Assembly (NCBI GenBank): GCA_000697055.1
Contig: JNDT01002373.1
Location: 51,374 to 115,373 of the forward strand
Origin: Saksenaea vasiformis B4078
Taxonomy: Eukaryota > Mucoromycota > Mucoromycetes > Mucorales > Saksenaeaceae
DNA length: 64,000 nt
Direction of reading: 5' to 3'
Below the pieces are notes generated by a model that saw only the letters and a program-made list of their open reading frames with translations, was not told the origin of the DNA and made no database searches. Position numbers and translations under genes: made by a program. This document shows, in pieces, positions 1-10,668 of this stretch (within the stretch, counting starts at the first letter, position 1; every line of letters starts with the position of its first letter).

Positions 1-283
1 AAGTTACGAGAAGTTATGGAGGTAATTTATACTTATGAATAACTTATATATATCTATAGTTAGATAGGAATTGTCGTGGGTTTAGAAAACATCTAAAAAC
101 TTATCCTATAGGTGAATGAGAACATGACCAAAGAATACGTGCGCGCTAAAAAGAAGATTCGAACATTAACCTTTGAAAGAAAGTAAATGAACGCGTCTTT
201 TTTTTTTTTTTTTTTTTTTCTTGGTAGGTGTACTGATTGTCCATTTTGTTGTGTGTAGTCTGTTATTGGATAATATTGCACGA
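1..283. other. Upstream flank, no gene seen
   Basis: AT-rich flank before the first gene. It carries a pure T run (about 198-219). No open frame with coding character was recognised. The last part should contain the promoter and 5' UTR of the FYR-domain gene, but I see no specific element. Confidence 0.4.
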
Positions 284-445
284 ATGGAAAACTTGGGTCA
301 ATCATCCGATGATAACAGTAGTGATTTACCAACTGATCTTTCCGAAACTGAAAGTGAATTGGAAGAAGGTAAAAAAAAAAAAAAAGAAGAGAAGAAGTAG
401 TAGTAACCTTTTTTTCTTTCACACATACACATACACACACACACA

Positions 446-482
<37 letters not shown>

Positions 483-1658
483 CTTCGTCTCCCTGTTTTT
501 TTTCTTTTCCCCCAAAAAATTTTAGGATTACCTTCCACGTCATCCAAAACGTCGCGAATGATACGACGCGTGACACCATTAACACAAAAGACGAAGTCGA
601 CAACCGGTTCTCCTATCCAGAGTCCGAATGTTCAAAGGGATCTAGCCACTGTAGCCTCCGCTCCTCCTAAACGTTCAAAAATTTCCCGGATTGCAGTCAA
701 GACCCGAAGAGTTCAACCAATCGAACGAGATGATCAAGGTCAACCAAAATTACCTCAACAAATTGGTGTCCTGACCGTCCTAAGTCTTGGAAAAATCGTC
801 AATGATCGAGACACCTTTCATAATGAACGTTATATCTTTCCCGTTGGATATACCGTAAGCAGAACCTATCCCAGTATGATTGATCCTACAAGTAATACCG
901 TCATTACCTCCACTATTCTGGATGGTGGGGATGGTCCGAGATTTCACGTGGTAGCCGCTGATATGCCTGAACAACCTATTATCGCCAATTCTGCAACAGG
1001 TGCTTGGACCGTCGTCGTTCGTCGATCAAACGAAATTCGTCATCGTGAACATTCCAATTCTGCAAGTGGTCCTGATTACTACGGATTCAAACACCCCACC
1101 ATTGCAAAACTAATTCAAGATTTACCTGGAACAGATCATCTTAAGCATTATGTATGGCAAAACTTTGAAGAAATGGAACCAAGAGCTGCAAAAGGCGTGA
1201 TGGCTGCTGCTGAAAAGAAAAGAGGCAATTTGGAACAAATGGGTAACGCCAATCGACGCGCCCCACGCGCCGACGGTTCTCACATGGATGACGACTCCCA
1301 AGGTGACGAAGAACAGGATCAATTTCAACAACAACAACAACAACAATCATCATCGACACTCCTACCACCTCCATTACCTTCCACTTCCTCTTCTTCCTCT
1401 TCCTTAGTAGAAGAACAACAACAACAAGAACAACAACAACCAGAGGAAGAAACAATAACAGCGGTCGAATCGGATCCATTCCCTCCTCCTCCTCCTCCTC
1501 CTCCTCCTTCTTCTTCTTCTTCTTCGCACGTTCCCTTTCCCCCTCCTCCATCATTATCTTCACAACCATTAACGGCTCCACAACCCAATTCAGACGAATT
1601 GACAGGAACAGATGAAGAAGTGGATGAACTGGGTGCAAGTGACGCAGAACAAGCATAA
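284..1658 (+). CDS. FYR-domain (FYRN + FYRC) nuclear protein, TBRG1-like
   Basis: Two exons, 284-368 and 526-1658, with a GT-AG intron 369-525; predicted 405 residues starting MENLGQSSDD. Residues about 112-165 match the FY-rich N-terminal domain (LGKIV..., YIFPVGYTVSRTY) and about 167-245 the FY-rich C-terminal domain (PRFHV, GAWTVVVRR, YYGFKHPTIAKLIQDLPG, HYVWQNF). FYRN/FYRC pairs occur in chromatin-associated proteins such as TBRG1 and MLL-type methyltransferases; no SET, PHD or JmjC domain is present here, so a small TBRG1-like nuclear factor is the closest description. The stretch before the domains is basic. The C-terminal 150 residues are low-complexity: poly-Q, poly-S and a run of about ten prolines, then an acidic tail. 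The intron holds adjacent CA and CT microsatellites. The start is the first ATG in frame with the spliced product. Family call is firm; function is inferred. Confidence 0.82.
421..480. repeat. CA/CT compound microsatellite in intron 1 of the FYR gene
   Basis: The run of (AC)n followed by (TC)n lies wholly inside the predicted intron 369-525. It gives a long polypyrimidine stretch upstream of the 3' splice site at 524-525. Confidence 0.9.
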
Positions 1659-1920
1659 ATCTCTTTTCTCTTTTGTTGTTATTTTGGTAATTACTTACAT
1701 TTCTTTCTTTTTTTTTTTTTCTCTTTCTCTTTCTTATCATTATTATCATTATCTCTTTTTTTTGCTTTAGGATGGCCCACTTTTTCTTTTTTTTTTTTAA
1801 CTTTTTCTCTCTCATTGTATGTTATTCCCCTCTTTTTATTGTTGTAACTTCTTTCATTCTCATCATGTTACAAATAAAATAAAAGCAATAAAAAAAATGG
1901 AAAGTGAAAGTCTTTTCTTT

Positions 1921-3936
1921 TTAGGCATCAAACGCAACCACCACATCTGCATTACTTGTAATTGCAGATATTTTGCCTTGACGGGGTGCTCTGCCATAAC
2001 GTCGACCTTTTTTCATGGATTCTTCATCGATTTCATATACAAACGCATTCGCCGGATCCTTTACAATCGCCTTGTTATGGGACGTCTGCAATAAAACCTC
2101 GCCTGCAAATTTAGATGGCTAATGTGAGAGAGAGAGAGAGAGAGAGAGAGTATGTATGTTAGCATATATATATATCACATGCAATAATAATAATAATAAT
2201 AGGCTTTTCTTTTTTCTTTTTTTTTTTACCATGTACAAGTTAATAGCCCCATTGCTGGAATAGACATCTGCTACAACCGGATTATCCGCTTGCTCCATGG
2301 CTGCATTGATCGGTGCATTGGATGTTTTCAATTGTACATTCTCTGTCTTGCTATGGTTGACTTCGATCCATCCATTATTTGACTCGATCGCAACGGTTGG
2401 TGCTTCTGCTGTATCAACATGGACTGGTCCATTGGATGTTTTGATGTCGATACTGCTTGCTGCTGTCAACGCATGGGCACTCACTTGGCCATTGTTGTTC
2501 TCCAAATGAATGCGTTGATGGTGGGATACAACGTCTCCGAGAACAACTGCCCCATTGGCCGTCTGAATGTGTACGTTTTGTTCAGCTTCAATAACCTGCT
2601 CCACTCGGATATCGCCATTGCGTGATATCAGTTCCAGCTCATGCCCATGCCAGGCGCTATGAATAAAGCGTACATGTGCATTGCTGGTCTTGAGTGCAAC
2701 ATAATCTACATTCATGTTATCAACCACCTGGATATGGACATTGCTCATATCTACAGCGATCGACTCGGCCGTTCGGGGTAAAAAGATATCCATATCAAGA
2801 TAGATGCATGCACTGGTCTTGGGCATCTGTAACGTCAGACTTCCCGTGCTTTCATCCAACGTGTACCGCATCTGCTCCATCAAGTCGGCATGCTTCGTTG
2901 CAACACGAACACGGCTCTGTATCGAACCCTCGGCTTGCCCAGGATGGATGACCACACGGCCGCCAGACACATGACCTTCCAACGTCACTTGCACGTCCTT
3001 TTGCACTGCAATGGTCGATGGCAATGCCTCCCACAGTGTCGCAGGCCGATGGTCGCACTCAAGACCGCTCTGGGGCTCATTGGATGCAGGCGGTGAAAAC
3101 CAAATAATGTCGTTGTACTTGAGAAGAACAAGCCAGATAAGAATCGCCGCTAGTAAATATTTACACCATCGTCCACAACAGCCCGTCGAACGACGGCTCA
3201 ATCTTCTACTATTATTGCCACTATGGCCATCATTATCCGTCGCACCTTGACTCCAACCAGGAAGCAGCCATGAACGTTGTGGTCTGGACAGCCCTCTGTT
3301 TGCTGCTGCTGCTGCCGCCGCTGAAGCGGAAGACAGTACAGGCATAGATGGTGCGGAAGGAACAGAAGAGGAGGATGCAGGTTGTGGTGCCGAAGAAGAA
3401 GAAGATGCCGGTGCTTGACGATGATTATACCAGTCGCGAGGAATATCTATTTGCATAAGGTAAGATATCTCTTTCTTTATTCCCCCCCCCCAAAAAAAAA
3501 GAGGAAGAACACTGTTGCTTACGTGGATTGGGAATAGGCCAAGGTGTACCTCCGCTGGACTCTCCTTGTACATCTGCTACACCTCGATTCGGCACCAGTT
3601 GGCGGTGGGCTTTATTATCTCGTACAGGGTCTAGCAAACCGGCCTGTGCAGGTATGGAGCCATATTTAGGGTATTCCACCGACGACCGTCCTCCACCTGC
3701 GCCTGTTCCTCTTTCCTGTTCTTCCTGAGGAGACAGTGACGATGCCGAGTAAGGCGGAGGTGGAAGGAATGCCTCACCTGAAGCATCGTCAGGTTTGTGA
3801 ATCGCTTGGTTAGGATACCGTGCAGTCGACGGCGAGGTATATTCTACAGGGCAGAGTTTGCTCCTACTCAAAAGACGAATGATCTCTCACCTGCTTGATT
3901 GTAGTAAGCCTTTGGATTGCTATTGTATGACGACAT
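1921..3936 (-). CDS. Single-pass membrane protein with C-terminal DUF4097 beta-repeat domain
   Basis: Four exons read right to left: 3891-3936, 3523-3843, 2230-3446, 1921-2118; introns of 47, 76 and 111 nt, all GT-AG; predicted 593 residues starting MSSYNSNPKAYYNQ. Residues 1-215 are low-complexity (Ser/Pro/Ala-rich with PPPY) and basic near the end (RRLSRRS). A hydrophobic helix at about 218-236 (YLLAAILIWLVLL) is the only membrane segment, so a short-loop type II topology is likely. The remainder has repeated strand patterns around S-N-A/G motifs (ALKTSNAH, IKTSNGPVHV, IESNNGWIEV, LKTSNAPI, VYSSNGAINL) typical of DUF4097/putative-adhesin beta-helix domains, ending in the conserved PSKFAGEV block in the last exon. 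DUF4097 is abundant in bacteria and also known in fungi; its biochemical role is unknown. The gene is convergent with the FYR gene (262 bp between stops). Confidence 0.8.
2127..2150. repeat. GA microsatellite in last intron of the DUF4097 gene
   Basis: The run of alternating g and a lies within intron 2119-2229 of the minus-strand gene, immediately next to its 3' splice site. Read on the minus strand it is a CT-rich polypyrimidine tract. Confidence 0.85.
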
Positions 3937-5225
3937 GCAAAAGAGAAAAAAGAAGACCAAGGAAAGTGTAGTCAAGGGACAAACAAGAAATCATTAAAAA
4001 CCCAAAAAAAAGACAGGACCTCCTATCGCCTGACCTAACCCAACTGCCCCCAAAAACAAAACAAAGCAAGTGCTATGCATTCTCTCACTCGCAGGATTTC
4101 TTCTTCGGTGCGGTTGCGTTGTCATGCTTTGACCCTTCCTTGGCATGGTTACACGAATGGTTCTTAGGCCATTTCACCCGCTGGTGCGAAACTCCCTGTC
4201 CAAACCTATCCAGGAATCATGCGTCGGCGAGTCCGACTCTCCGCGGACACTTCCGTTGAAGCAGAAAAACGCTGACCCTTTGAAGCGCTGCTAAAATTAT
4301 ACGGTTCCCTGCTAGTACTGCCTCGCTCTAGTTTCTATCCAGAATCACCAGCTGAAACGGCTCCGCGTTGTTGCTCGCTGCAGCACGTTGGCGATCTCCA
4401 AAGCGGAAACGTAGTCGTCCCTCCACCACCATCATCAAAGAAAAAGATAAAAGTCCGAGATCCGACTCTCCCTCTTTAGAGGCCCTATCGGTCCGCCCTC
4501 CAAGCAGAACGTCTCCAAACCAGACACTGGCGATGGCCATGCCAAGGCGTACCGTTTCTTCTTGAACTTGATGTCACGTATAGTGGATTCCACAAAGTCA
4601 GTCCTCCACTCCTCCAAGTTAGACACGCTACTCCCGGACCACGACGTCGATCCAACCACCGTATGATCGTCCTGGCCCTTGATGTCAGTCATGTCGCGAT
4701 TTTGCGTGTATCTTATTCTCTTTTCCCTCATTCTTCTATGTTTGTGGTTTCTCGATCTTGGATCCTCTTCTCCATAAACTTTCTATCTTTTTTCCTTGCA
4801 CGACTAAGGTATTTTTTCCTCCTTTTTTTTTCTTCCGAAACTGGTTAGGTTATGCTAAAAGCGAAGCGCTCATCCGCTGGCAATAAAGTTCGAGTTCTCA
4901 ACCACAGTGATAGGAAACGGAAAAGTCCACACTTCTTCCGCTCAATTAATCGTAAGAACCAGCATACTGTGTTTAAGCTGGGATGCATGGAAGCTGAGCT
5001 GTCCCTAAGCAGGACTGACTTGTGGCAAAGCAGCAGTACATCGAATGGCTTTCCTTTATTGGGAATACCACCCACTTTCCTACTCCCGCGCATCTGCTTC
5101 CATAACAATAAGCATATGTAGACAATGGAAGACATTTGGTTAGGTCACACGACACGATCGATAACTGCGTACAAGGCCGTACAGAAGAGACAACTGTCCC
5201 AAAGCAATCCCATATTCTGATCTTG
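3937..5225. other. Gene-poor stretch; one coding-like minus-strand frame
   Basis: Upstream of the DUF4097 gene. The minus strand at 4435-4731 has a 98-residue open frame with varied composition (contains HTVVGSTSWSGSSVSNLEEW). It overlaps a second minus frame at 4328-4540, as if one exon were split by a frame break or an unrecognised intron. I recognise no family. No RNA gene or transposon end was seen here. It may be a decayed gene or chance reading. Confidence 0.3.
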
Positions 5226-5231
5226 GCCACT

Positions 5232-5267
<36 letters not shown>
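5226..5267 (-). rRNA. Isolated fragment of 18S rRNA 3' region
   Basis: The 42 bases are the reverse complement of the universally conserved 18S block that contains GTACACACCGCCCGTCGC and CTACCGATTGA, near the 3' end of the small-subunit rRNA. Only one base differs from the consensus I know. Both flanks leave rRNA sequence abruptly: the bases after 5267 and before 5226 do not continue the 18S gene. It is therefore a dispersed non-functional fragment, not an rDNA unit. Confidence 0.8.
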
Positions 5268-5749
5268 AAACCACGCTCCAGGCTCTCGTAGCTTTACGTC
5301 GGAAGCGACGTATCGAAGAGATCTATCGACAGGAGCGTTCTGCTAGTTTGCACTTATGCCAACCAGCAGCAATGCCATCGTAGGCATGAAATGAAATATA
5401 ATGCGCTGTTCCTTCTGATGCTGTTGTAGCCTCCGCCGTCGCCCATGTCGCTCGTAAAAGCAGAAGCAAGCAAGTTGCACCCAACTTATTCTTCCTTGAA
5501 TGTCCTGAAGCGTGCATTTTGCTTGTAAGGAATACTTCTACAAACTCAAAGAACTCACTATTAATGATAATACATGTCAAATCCTCGTTAGTCTTGCATA
5601 CAACTCGATTATTAACTTGTCCTTCCGTTTAAAAACGTTCGTCGACGTTGATAACGTTACATTGAAAGATTTTCGAGACAGAAAAGCCTTCATTCCGTTG
5701 GAGAATAATCATGATGAAAACGTGGTTGCAAACATTTCCCAAGTGTGTA

Positions 5750-5868
5750 CACTACGGGAAAAGATCTTAACTATTGCATCATCTTGGAAAAATCAAAACA
5801 AAAACTTAGCAAGATCTTGGATAAATCTTACAAAAACCAAGATTTTTCCAAGATGTTTTCCCGTAGTG
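5750..5868. mobile_element. CACTA-type MITE with intact 3-bp target-site duplication
   Basis: A 119-bp element starts CACTACGGGAAAA and ends with its exact 13-bp reverse complement. It is flanked by the direct repeat GTA (5747-5749 and 5869-5871). TIRs beginning CACTA with 3-bp duplications are the signature of the CACTA (En/Spm, CMC) superfamily. The interior repeats the motif ATCTTGGA-AAATC in direct and inverted orientation, like the subterminal repeats that bind CACTA transposases. It has no coding capacity, so it would need a transposase from elsewhere in the genome. Confidence 0.8.
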
Positions 5869-8688
5869 GTATAGAGGGAAGGTCAGATGCGCATAGCTAT
5901 CGGAGGATATCAGGAAACGAACTTAGGCGCCATCAGGGAGAAATATCGGAGCGGTATCTGGATTCGTTGGTCCTCATCACCATGGCCAAGACGGACCATG
6001 AACGACGCCTTTACCGTGTCTACAGTTACATGTATGTTCACCTATTGTGCGTTGCAGCATCTCAACGCTATGGGAAAGGATGATATTACTCCGTCACCTT
6101 TTCCATAGTGCAAAATAACACTATACTTATAGAATGGATATATTTGCACATCGCCAACGTCTCTTGGACAACTGGAAAGAGATGACAGAGATGGATATAA
6201 CCTCAAGACTCTATGGCACCCTCCTCGATATTCATTTCGAAGACTCAATGGTTGATCTGCGGTGGTAAGATACGAAGTTCAATTCGTTGTTGATTGGTGT
6301 TGAACACACGCGTAGGGGAGAATCTGAGAATCATGAGTCGCAGAACGTCGCAAGAATTCGAGATCATTTCAGCGAACCATCGAGAGGAGCATTTAAGGTT
6401 GACCTGCGCATTGTATTCCGGAAGAATAACAAGCTTTATGACGTCTCGAATGGCGAACTCACAAAAAATGGGTTAATTCGAAAGAAAAACACGACAGATG
6501 CAGTTAAAGTTATGGTCGAGGGGAAATGCATAGTCGATCAGCTAGTTAGAGTATGCCGTTGAAGCACGAAGAAGCCAAAAAAAATATGCGTTATTAATAT
6601 ACAAGCTTGTGGTGAGAGCAACAGGATCATGAAAGGATCCGTATCTGAAGCATGTATTTAGGAACGAAGGCCGCCCTGATTGGTATCAAGCTGGCTTCTG
6701 ATGGAAAAGGTTATGTTTCGCAGCAACTAAGAAAAACGCTCCGATTCCCAACAGAAGAAAAGCGTGTACCGGCTTTCTTTCAGATCATGGTTCCACAGTT
6801 GCTGCATCTAAGGGTACCTTTGAATTAGAGTTTTATCGGCGGAATGCCTAACGAAATAGTGCCATTTTTTTGTAGCATCAAACCGAAGAAAACGCAAAAA
6901 TGCTTCGGAAAGCTTCCAATCGAGACATGAGCGACTTTGGAAGCCAGTCGCCCGTGTTGGAGTACCCGTTCCTAAAAGATACTTGGCTGGGGTCCGAAAC
7001 CTTCCAAGCCAAACGTGGTCCCTTCTCTGCCGGACGACTTCCTGGAAGTGTAAACCGTTTTCTTTTTCTTTCTCTTACCACATGACGAAGACGTCGCTGC
7101 TGAGCTTATGCGCCTTCAGTTGCGACGGGTTTATGGGCGTTCCGTATTTCGCACTTTGGTTCTAATTGGTGTCTAACTTTGTAAATCATGAATCTACCTA
7201 TGCGCTCAATGCCACTTGAAAACAACCGTAAAAGCCGCTTGCATGCCTGATAAGTGTGATTTCAGATGCTCTATATGAGAATACATGTGAAGTGTATATC
7301 CGAAATACACCTTCCAACTTTTGAGTTGAATATAACCACCTGTGTACGAATATACCATCGTTTTGTTTGCAATTGAAGATGCATCGTTATTTAATAACGG
7401 CGATCGTTGTGTTTTTCAAACCATATGATGGCGTCCAGTCCATCCAGTGTAGAGAAAACGAACTCCAAATTTACGTAGACATCCAAGTAATATACTGGAG
7501 GAACCGTTGCGAATGAGTGGTGGGACTACATGTCTGATGGGACAAAGGAAGTCGACGACATGACTGTTACTCATTTCAACTTTGCGGAGTCATGCATACA
7601 TTCGTTCAATAGGTATCTGGGTCAGGGCAGGTAGATAGATATAGTAGAAGTCATGGGTTTAGAGGCCAGCATAAAGGCTGGAGCAGCTGCTTCCTGTTGA
7701 GGGACACTCGGCGTGAGTTGTCAAACTTTTCCAAGTTTGACTCATTCTTTCGCTACTGTACCAAGGGTTGAATGGGATAATTTTGGGTAAGTCCGATAAA
7801 ACCCAGTTAGGTGGAGGCAAGATCAGAGAAACTGTGTCTGCGACATGATGTTGGTCACATGAGTCGAGACGAAGACAGCGTTGAACGGCTGTTGTTGGTT
7901 CTGCTTATTTCTGAGTGTAGTGTTTAGCTCTTCTAACTTAGCTACCATGAGCTTGGCTGGGACTAGTTCAGTTCATAGACGCTTGAATTCAGCCTCTAGG
8001 TGGTCATGCTGTTCGAATCGACGTCTACGTCTATTGATTTTTTTTTTTTCCTTTTTCACGGTATTACACATGCAAGTCTGGGAGTTCCTCTTGCTGTTCA
8101 GATATCAGCGGTTGTTTATTCCGGGAAGCTTCGGCGCCCACTTGCTGAGTGGGGACCCATTCTTGTTTTTGAGCTGTCAGAGTAGTGTCCAAAGCTGGTT
8201 TGGAAACCGCTTTCAGTGGTACTGGCGCCCAGCAGCATGCAGTATATACTATCCGGAAAAACTTTGGGAAAGTAGCGGTATAGCTTGTACTGTTCCAGTT
8301 CCTCGAGCGCGACCAGCAACGGAACCCCACACTGGAGTTTTCGTTTCGCTGTTTCCATTTCTACGGACATGGCCTAAGGTACTACAAATCGAGATATGGA
8401 CAACAGGTTCTGTGGAGATATGAATCGAATTTGGTCAGGCAGTCAGTGACCTCTTCGTTATTTAATTGAATTTGTCTACCTATTTAGCTAACTTCCTTCA
8501 TCACAATGGCTGCACATGGATAATAGATACTGCGGCAGCAGTGCCACCTTGTTACTGGCGTTAGTGATCTAGAGTTGAAGCATAGTCGGCGTTCCAATAT
8601 GGGGAAGTTCACTGTCAATGGTCCGACCTAGATCTGGGCTGCTAGAATGCAGAGCTTCACATATGCGTTATATCGCCCAAAGAGCATT

Positions 8689-8717
8689 CCACGCTTGGAC
8701 TGTTACAATTACGGTGG
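8689..8717 (+). repeat. 29-bp direct repeat, copy 1
   Basis: The 29 bases beginning CCACGCTTGGACTGTTAC are repeated exactly at 8912-8940. The copies are 223 bp apart and both lie downstream of an AAGAGC/AGAGC motif. No coding context. Confidence 0.9.
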
Positions 8718-8911
8718 ATTCCTGAGTAACAGCTTCAAGTGACAAAGAACAGTTGGGCAACTATTGGCGGTGGCCTGAGCCTTCTGTTACTTTATGGGGT
8801 GCGCAACCCGAAAAGAAGTCTGTAGTGCTAAAGTAAGCGAATCTATTATTCCTATATTGCGTTTTCTAAACCACAGTATCGATTAGCGACATACACGATG
8901 CTAAGAGCGCC

Positions 8912-8940
8912 CCACGCTTGGACTGTTACAATTACGGTGG
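8912..8940 (+). repeat. 29-bp direct repeat, copy 2
   Basis: Exact second copy of 8689-8717. The spacer shows no open frame or TIR that would make the pair the ends of an element. Confidence 0.9.
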
Positions 8941-9385
8941 GTTGTGCCTTGTACTAGATTCAGAGTGCGTGAATCGTTTCCGCTTTACAGCTTAACAGCG
9001 TATACCATAGAAACGGGATAGAAGCATTTAATTGAGGACAACACACGAAGTAGGAACTGGCTAGCATCAATTGTTAGATAGATATTAAATAATGTCGTAA
9101 GAAATTTATATGTGCCTCTGTATGCTGAGGTGTTGCTTCAACAGTGTTAATGAAAAGAAGAATATATCCGATTTACGACTAAATTTTGACAACGTCAGGG
9201 TCAAACCGCGAGTTATAAAGATTACGTTGGTAAGTTAGAAATCGCAGCACCGTCTTGCCAAAACGGTTTGTCGATGACTATCTCTTCCGGCACCAAATTG
9301 TTACTTAGACCGTACAAAGTAGCATTGACTTTGGTATATGCTCAAAATTTTAACGGCAGAGTATCTCAAAAGTAGAACATCTTAT

Positions 9386-9560
9386 AGGGGAATTACTAAG
9401 GGCACTCTACTTTCGAGATATCTCACTATAAAGCATTTCAATGAGATACCTTATATGGAATACTCTATTACAAAAGCCTCTACTAAAGCACTTTGATGTG
9501 AACTATTCTATTACAAGATACGCTCCGTAATACAATTCGACTATAAGACACCAAAATGGA
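9386..9560 (+). repeat. Decayed ~16-bp tandem array starting with a transposon-like terminus
   Basis: It begins AGGGGAATTACTA followed by GGGCACTC, close to the end sequence of the 562-bp element at 44806-45367 (AGGGGAATTACTAGGGACACTCC read inward). It then continues as a degenerate series of about 14-17 bp units of the general form g-a-t-A-C-T-C-T-A-C/T-T-A-t-a-a. The same unit style builds the arms of the 44.8-kb element. I found no matching opposite end, so this looks like a solo, eroded copy. Confidence 0.6.
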
Positions 9561-9714
9561 ACAGCACGTTATGGTGCGTTCTACGTTAGAATACTTCCTT
9601 CAGGATGATCTGGTGTGGGACACTTCTGCGTGACGAGACTTTCTGTGGCTTAGTTGCCAAGCAGTTAGCGGACAAGTCCAACTGCCCTGGTCCTGTTTCA
9701 TTTTGTCGTCAACC

Positions 9715-10668
9715 ATGTACCGTAACAAAGCTGTTATGGATGCGTACTTAACAGACGTGTGTAAGCGAATGTTCGCTACACACGTCGTTACCAAGCCAAA
9801 AACTCCCTTTACTCTCGGTAATCTGGCTGATAATGCAGGCGCTGTGACCCAGGTGAGAAAACATGACCGATGCGCAAACCCGATTCCGAACGAACACCTT
9901 ACATTTTCAAATGTTTAGCGTCATCGTGTTGGTCGTGGTCCCGGTACTGGAAGAGGAAAGACTGCTACACGTGGTCACAAAGGTCAAAATGCTCGTTCTG
10001 GCAATAATGGTCCCGGCCCTCACTTTGAGGGTGGTCAGACCCCTCTCGTGCGCAGCGTCCCCAAACGTGGATTTAACAACCTGTAAGAAGAAAAACAAGA
10101 AACATTGCGGGACAGCCGCCTTCTGAAACAGACTATCTTCTTCGTAGGCATAGTAAGGGTTACCAGGAAGTCAATTTGGACCGTCTGCAGCATTGGATCG
10201 CCACTGGTCGTCTTGATGCATCCAAACCAATCACAATGAAGGAACTTGTGGAAAGTCGTTGCGTACACAAAGTCGAGCATGGCATCAAGCTGCTTGGTGT
10301 GGTACGTCTGATGATGATGATCGTTCTACGAGGTGGTTGGAGTACTCACATTATTATTTTAGGGTGCAAAGACGTTCAATACAAAGGTCACAGTTGAAGT
10401 GTCGCGCGCTTCGCAATCAGCTATCAACGCAATTGAAAAGGCAGGAGGAAAGATCACCACCCGTTATTACAACGAACTTGGTTTGAAAGCATTGATCCAT
10501 CCCGAAAAATTCACAAAACTGCCCGAGTTCGCGGCGCCATTGCGAAAAGAGGATATCAGTACGTAACCTCCACACCCAAGAAATACAAAGTTTCTAACCG
10601 TAGCCATAGAATATTACACCGACCCGAAGAATCGTGGTTACCTGGCCGAACAGACAGCCTCCATGTAA
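9715..10668 (+). CDS. Mitochondrial large-subunit ribosomal protein uL15m
   Basis: Five exons: 9715-9852, 9919-10082, 10148-10301, 10363-10558, 10610-10668; 236 residues. The uL15 signature is clear: [10 protein letters not shown], then [20 protein letters not shown] with GQNARSG and FEGGQTPL, then KRGFNN, and a C-terminal half with [24 protein letters not shown] and [11 protein letters not shown]. The family protein sits at the peptidyl-transferase side of the mitoribosomal large subunit (yeast MRPL10 / human MRPL15). The N-terminal 30 residues should be the import presequence; the start at 9715 is the first ATG in that frame but is the least certain point, since ATG 9736 or an upstream exon could serve. 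All introns are 60-66 nt or shorter and GT-AG. Confidence 0.9.

Larger units (their letters stand above)
5872..9385. other. Gene-poor, degenerate stretch
   Basis: No complete gene was recognised. Short coding-like frames occur at 6287-6562 (+) (contains FRKNNKLYDVSNGELTKNG, varied composition, no family I can name), 6900-7165 (+) and 8064-8370 (-, two overlapping frames reading like a frameshifted exon). They have no supporting splice pattern and are probably remnants of mobile or duplicated genes. The direct repeat at 8689/8912 lies here. Confidence 0.35.

Noticed and set aside
237..368. In-frame extension of the FYR protein upstream to 237 and through the CA/CT tract
   Set aside because: It would encode long K, S, L and TH/SL runs from microsatellite DNA. 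A clean GT-AG intron 369-525 joins a better N-terminus (MENLGQSSDD).
1141..1815. Long minus-strand frames opposite the FYR gene tail
   Set aside because: Compositional shadows of CAA/TCT/CCT repeats (poly-V, poly-E, poly-K); no coding character.
5745..6108. Plus-strand frames across and after the CACTA MITE as a transposase gene
   Set aside because: No DDE, zinc-ribbon or other transposase motif; the element's second TIR and TSD close at 5868-5871.
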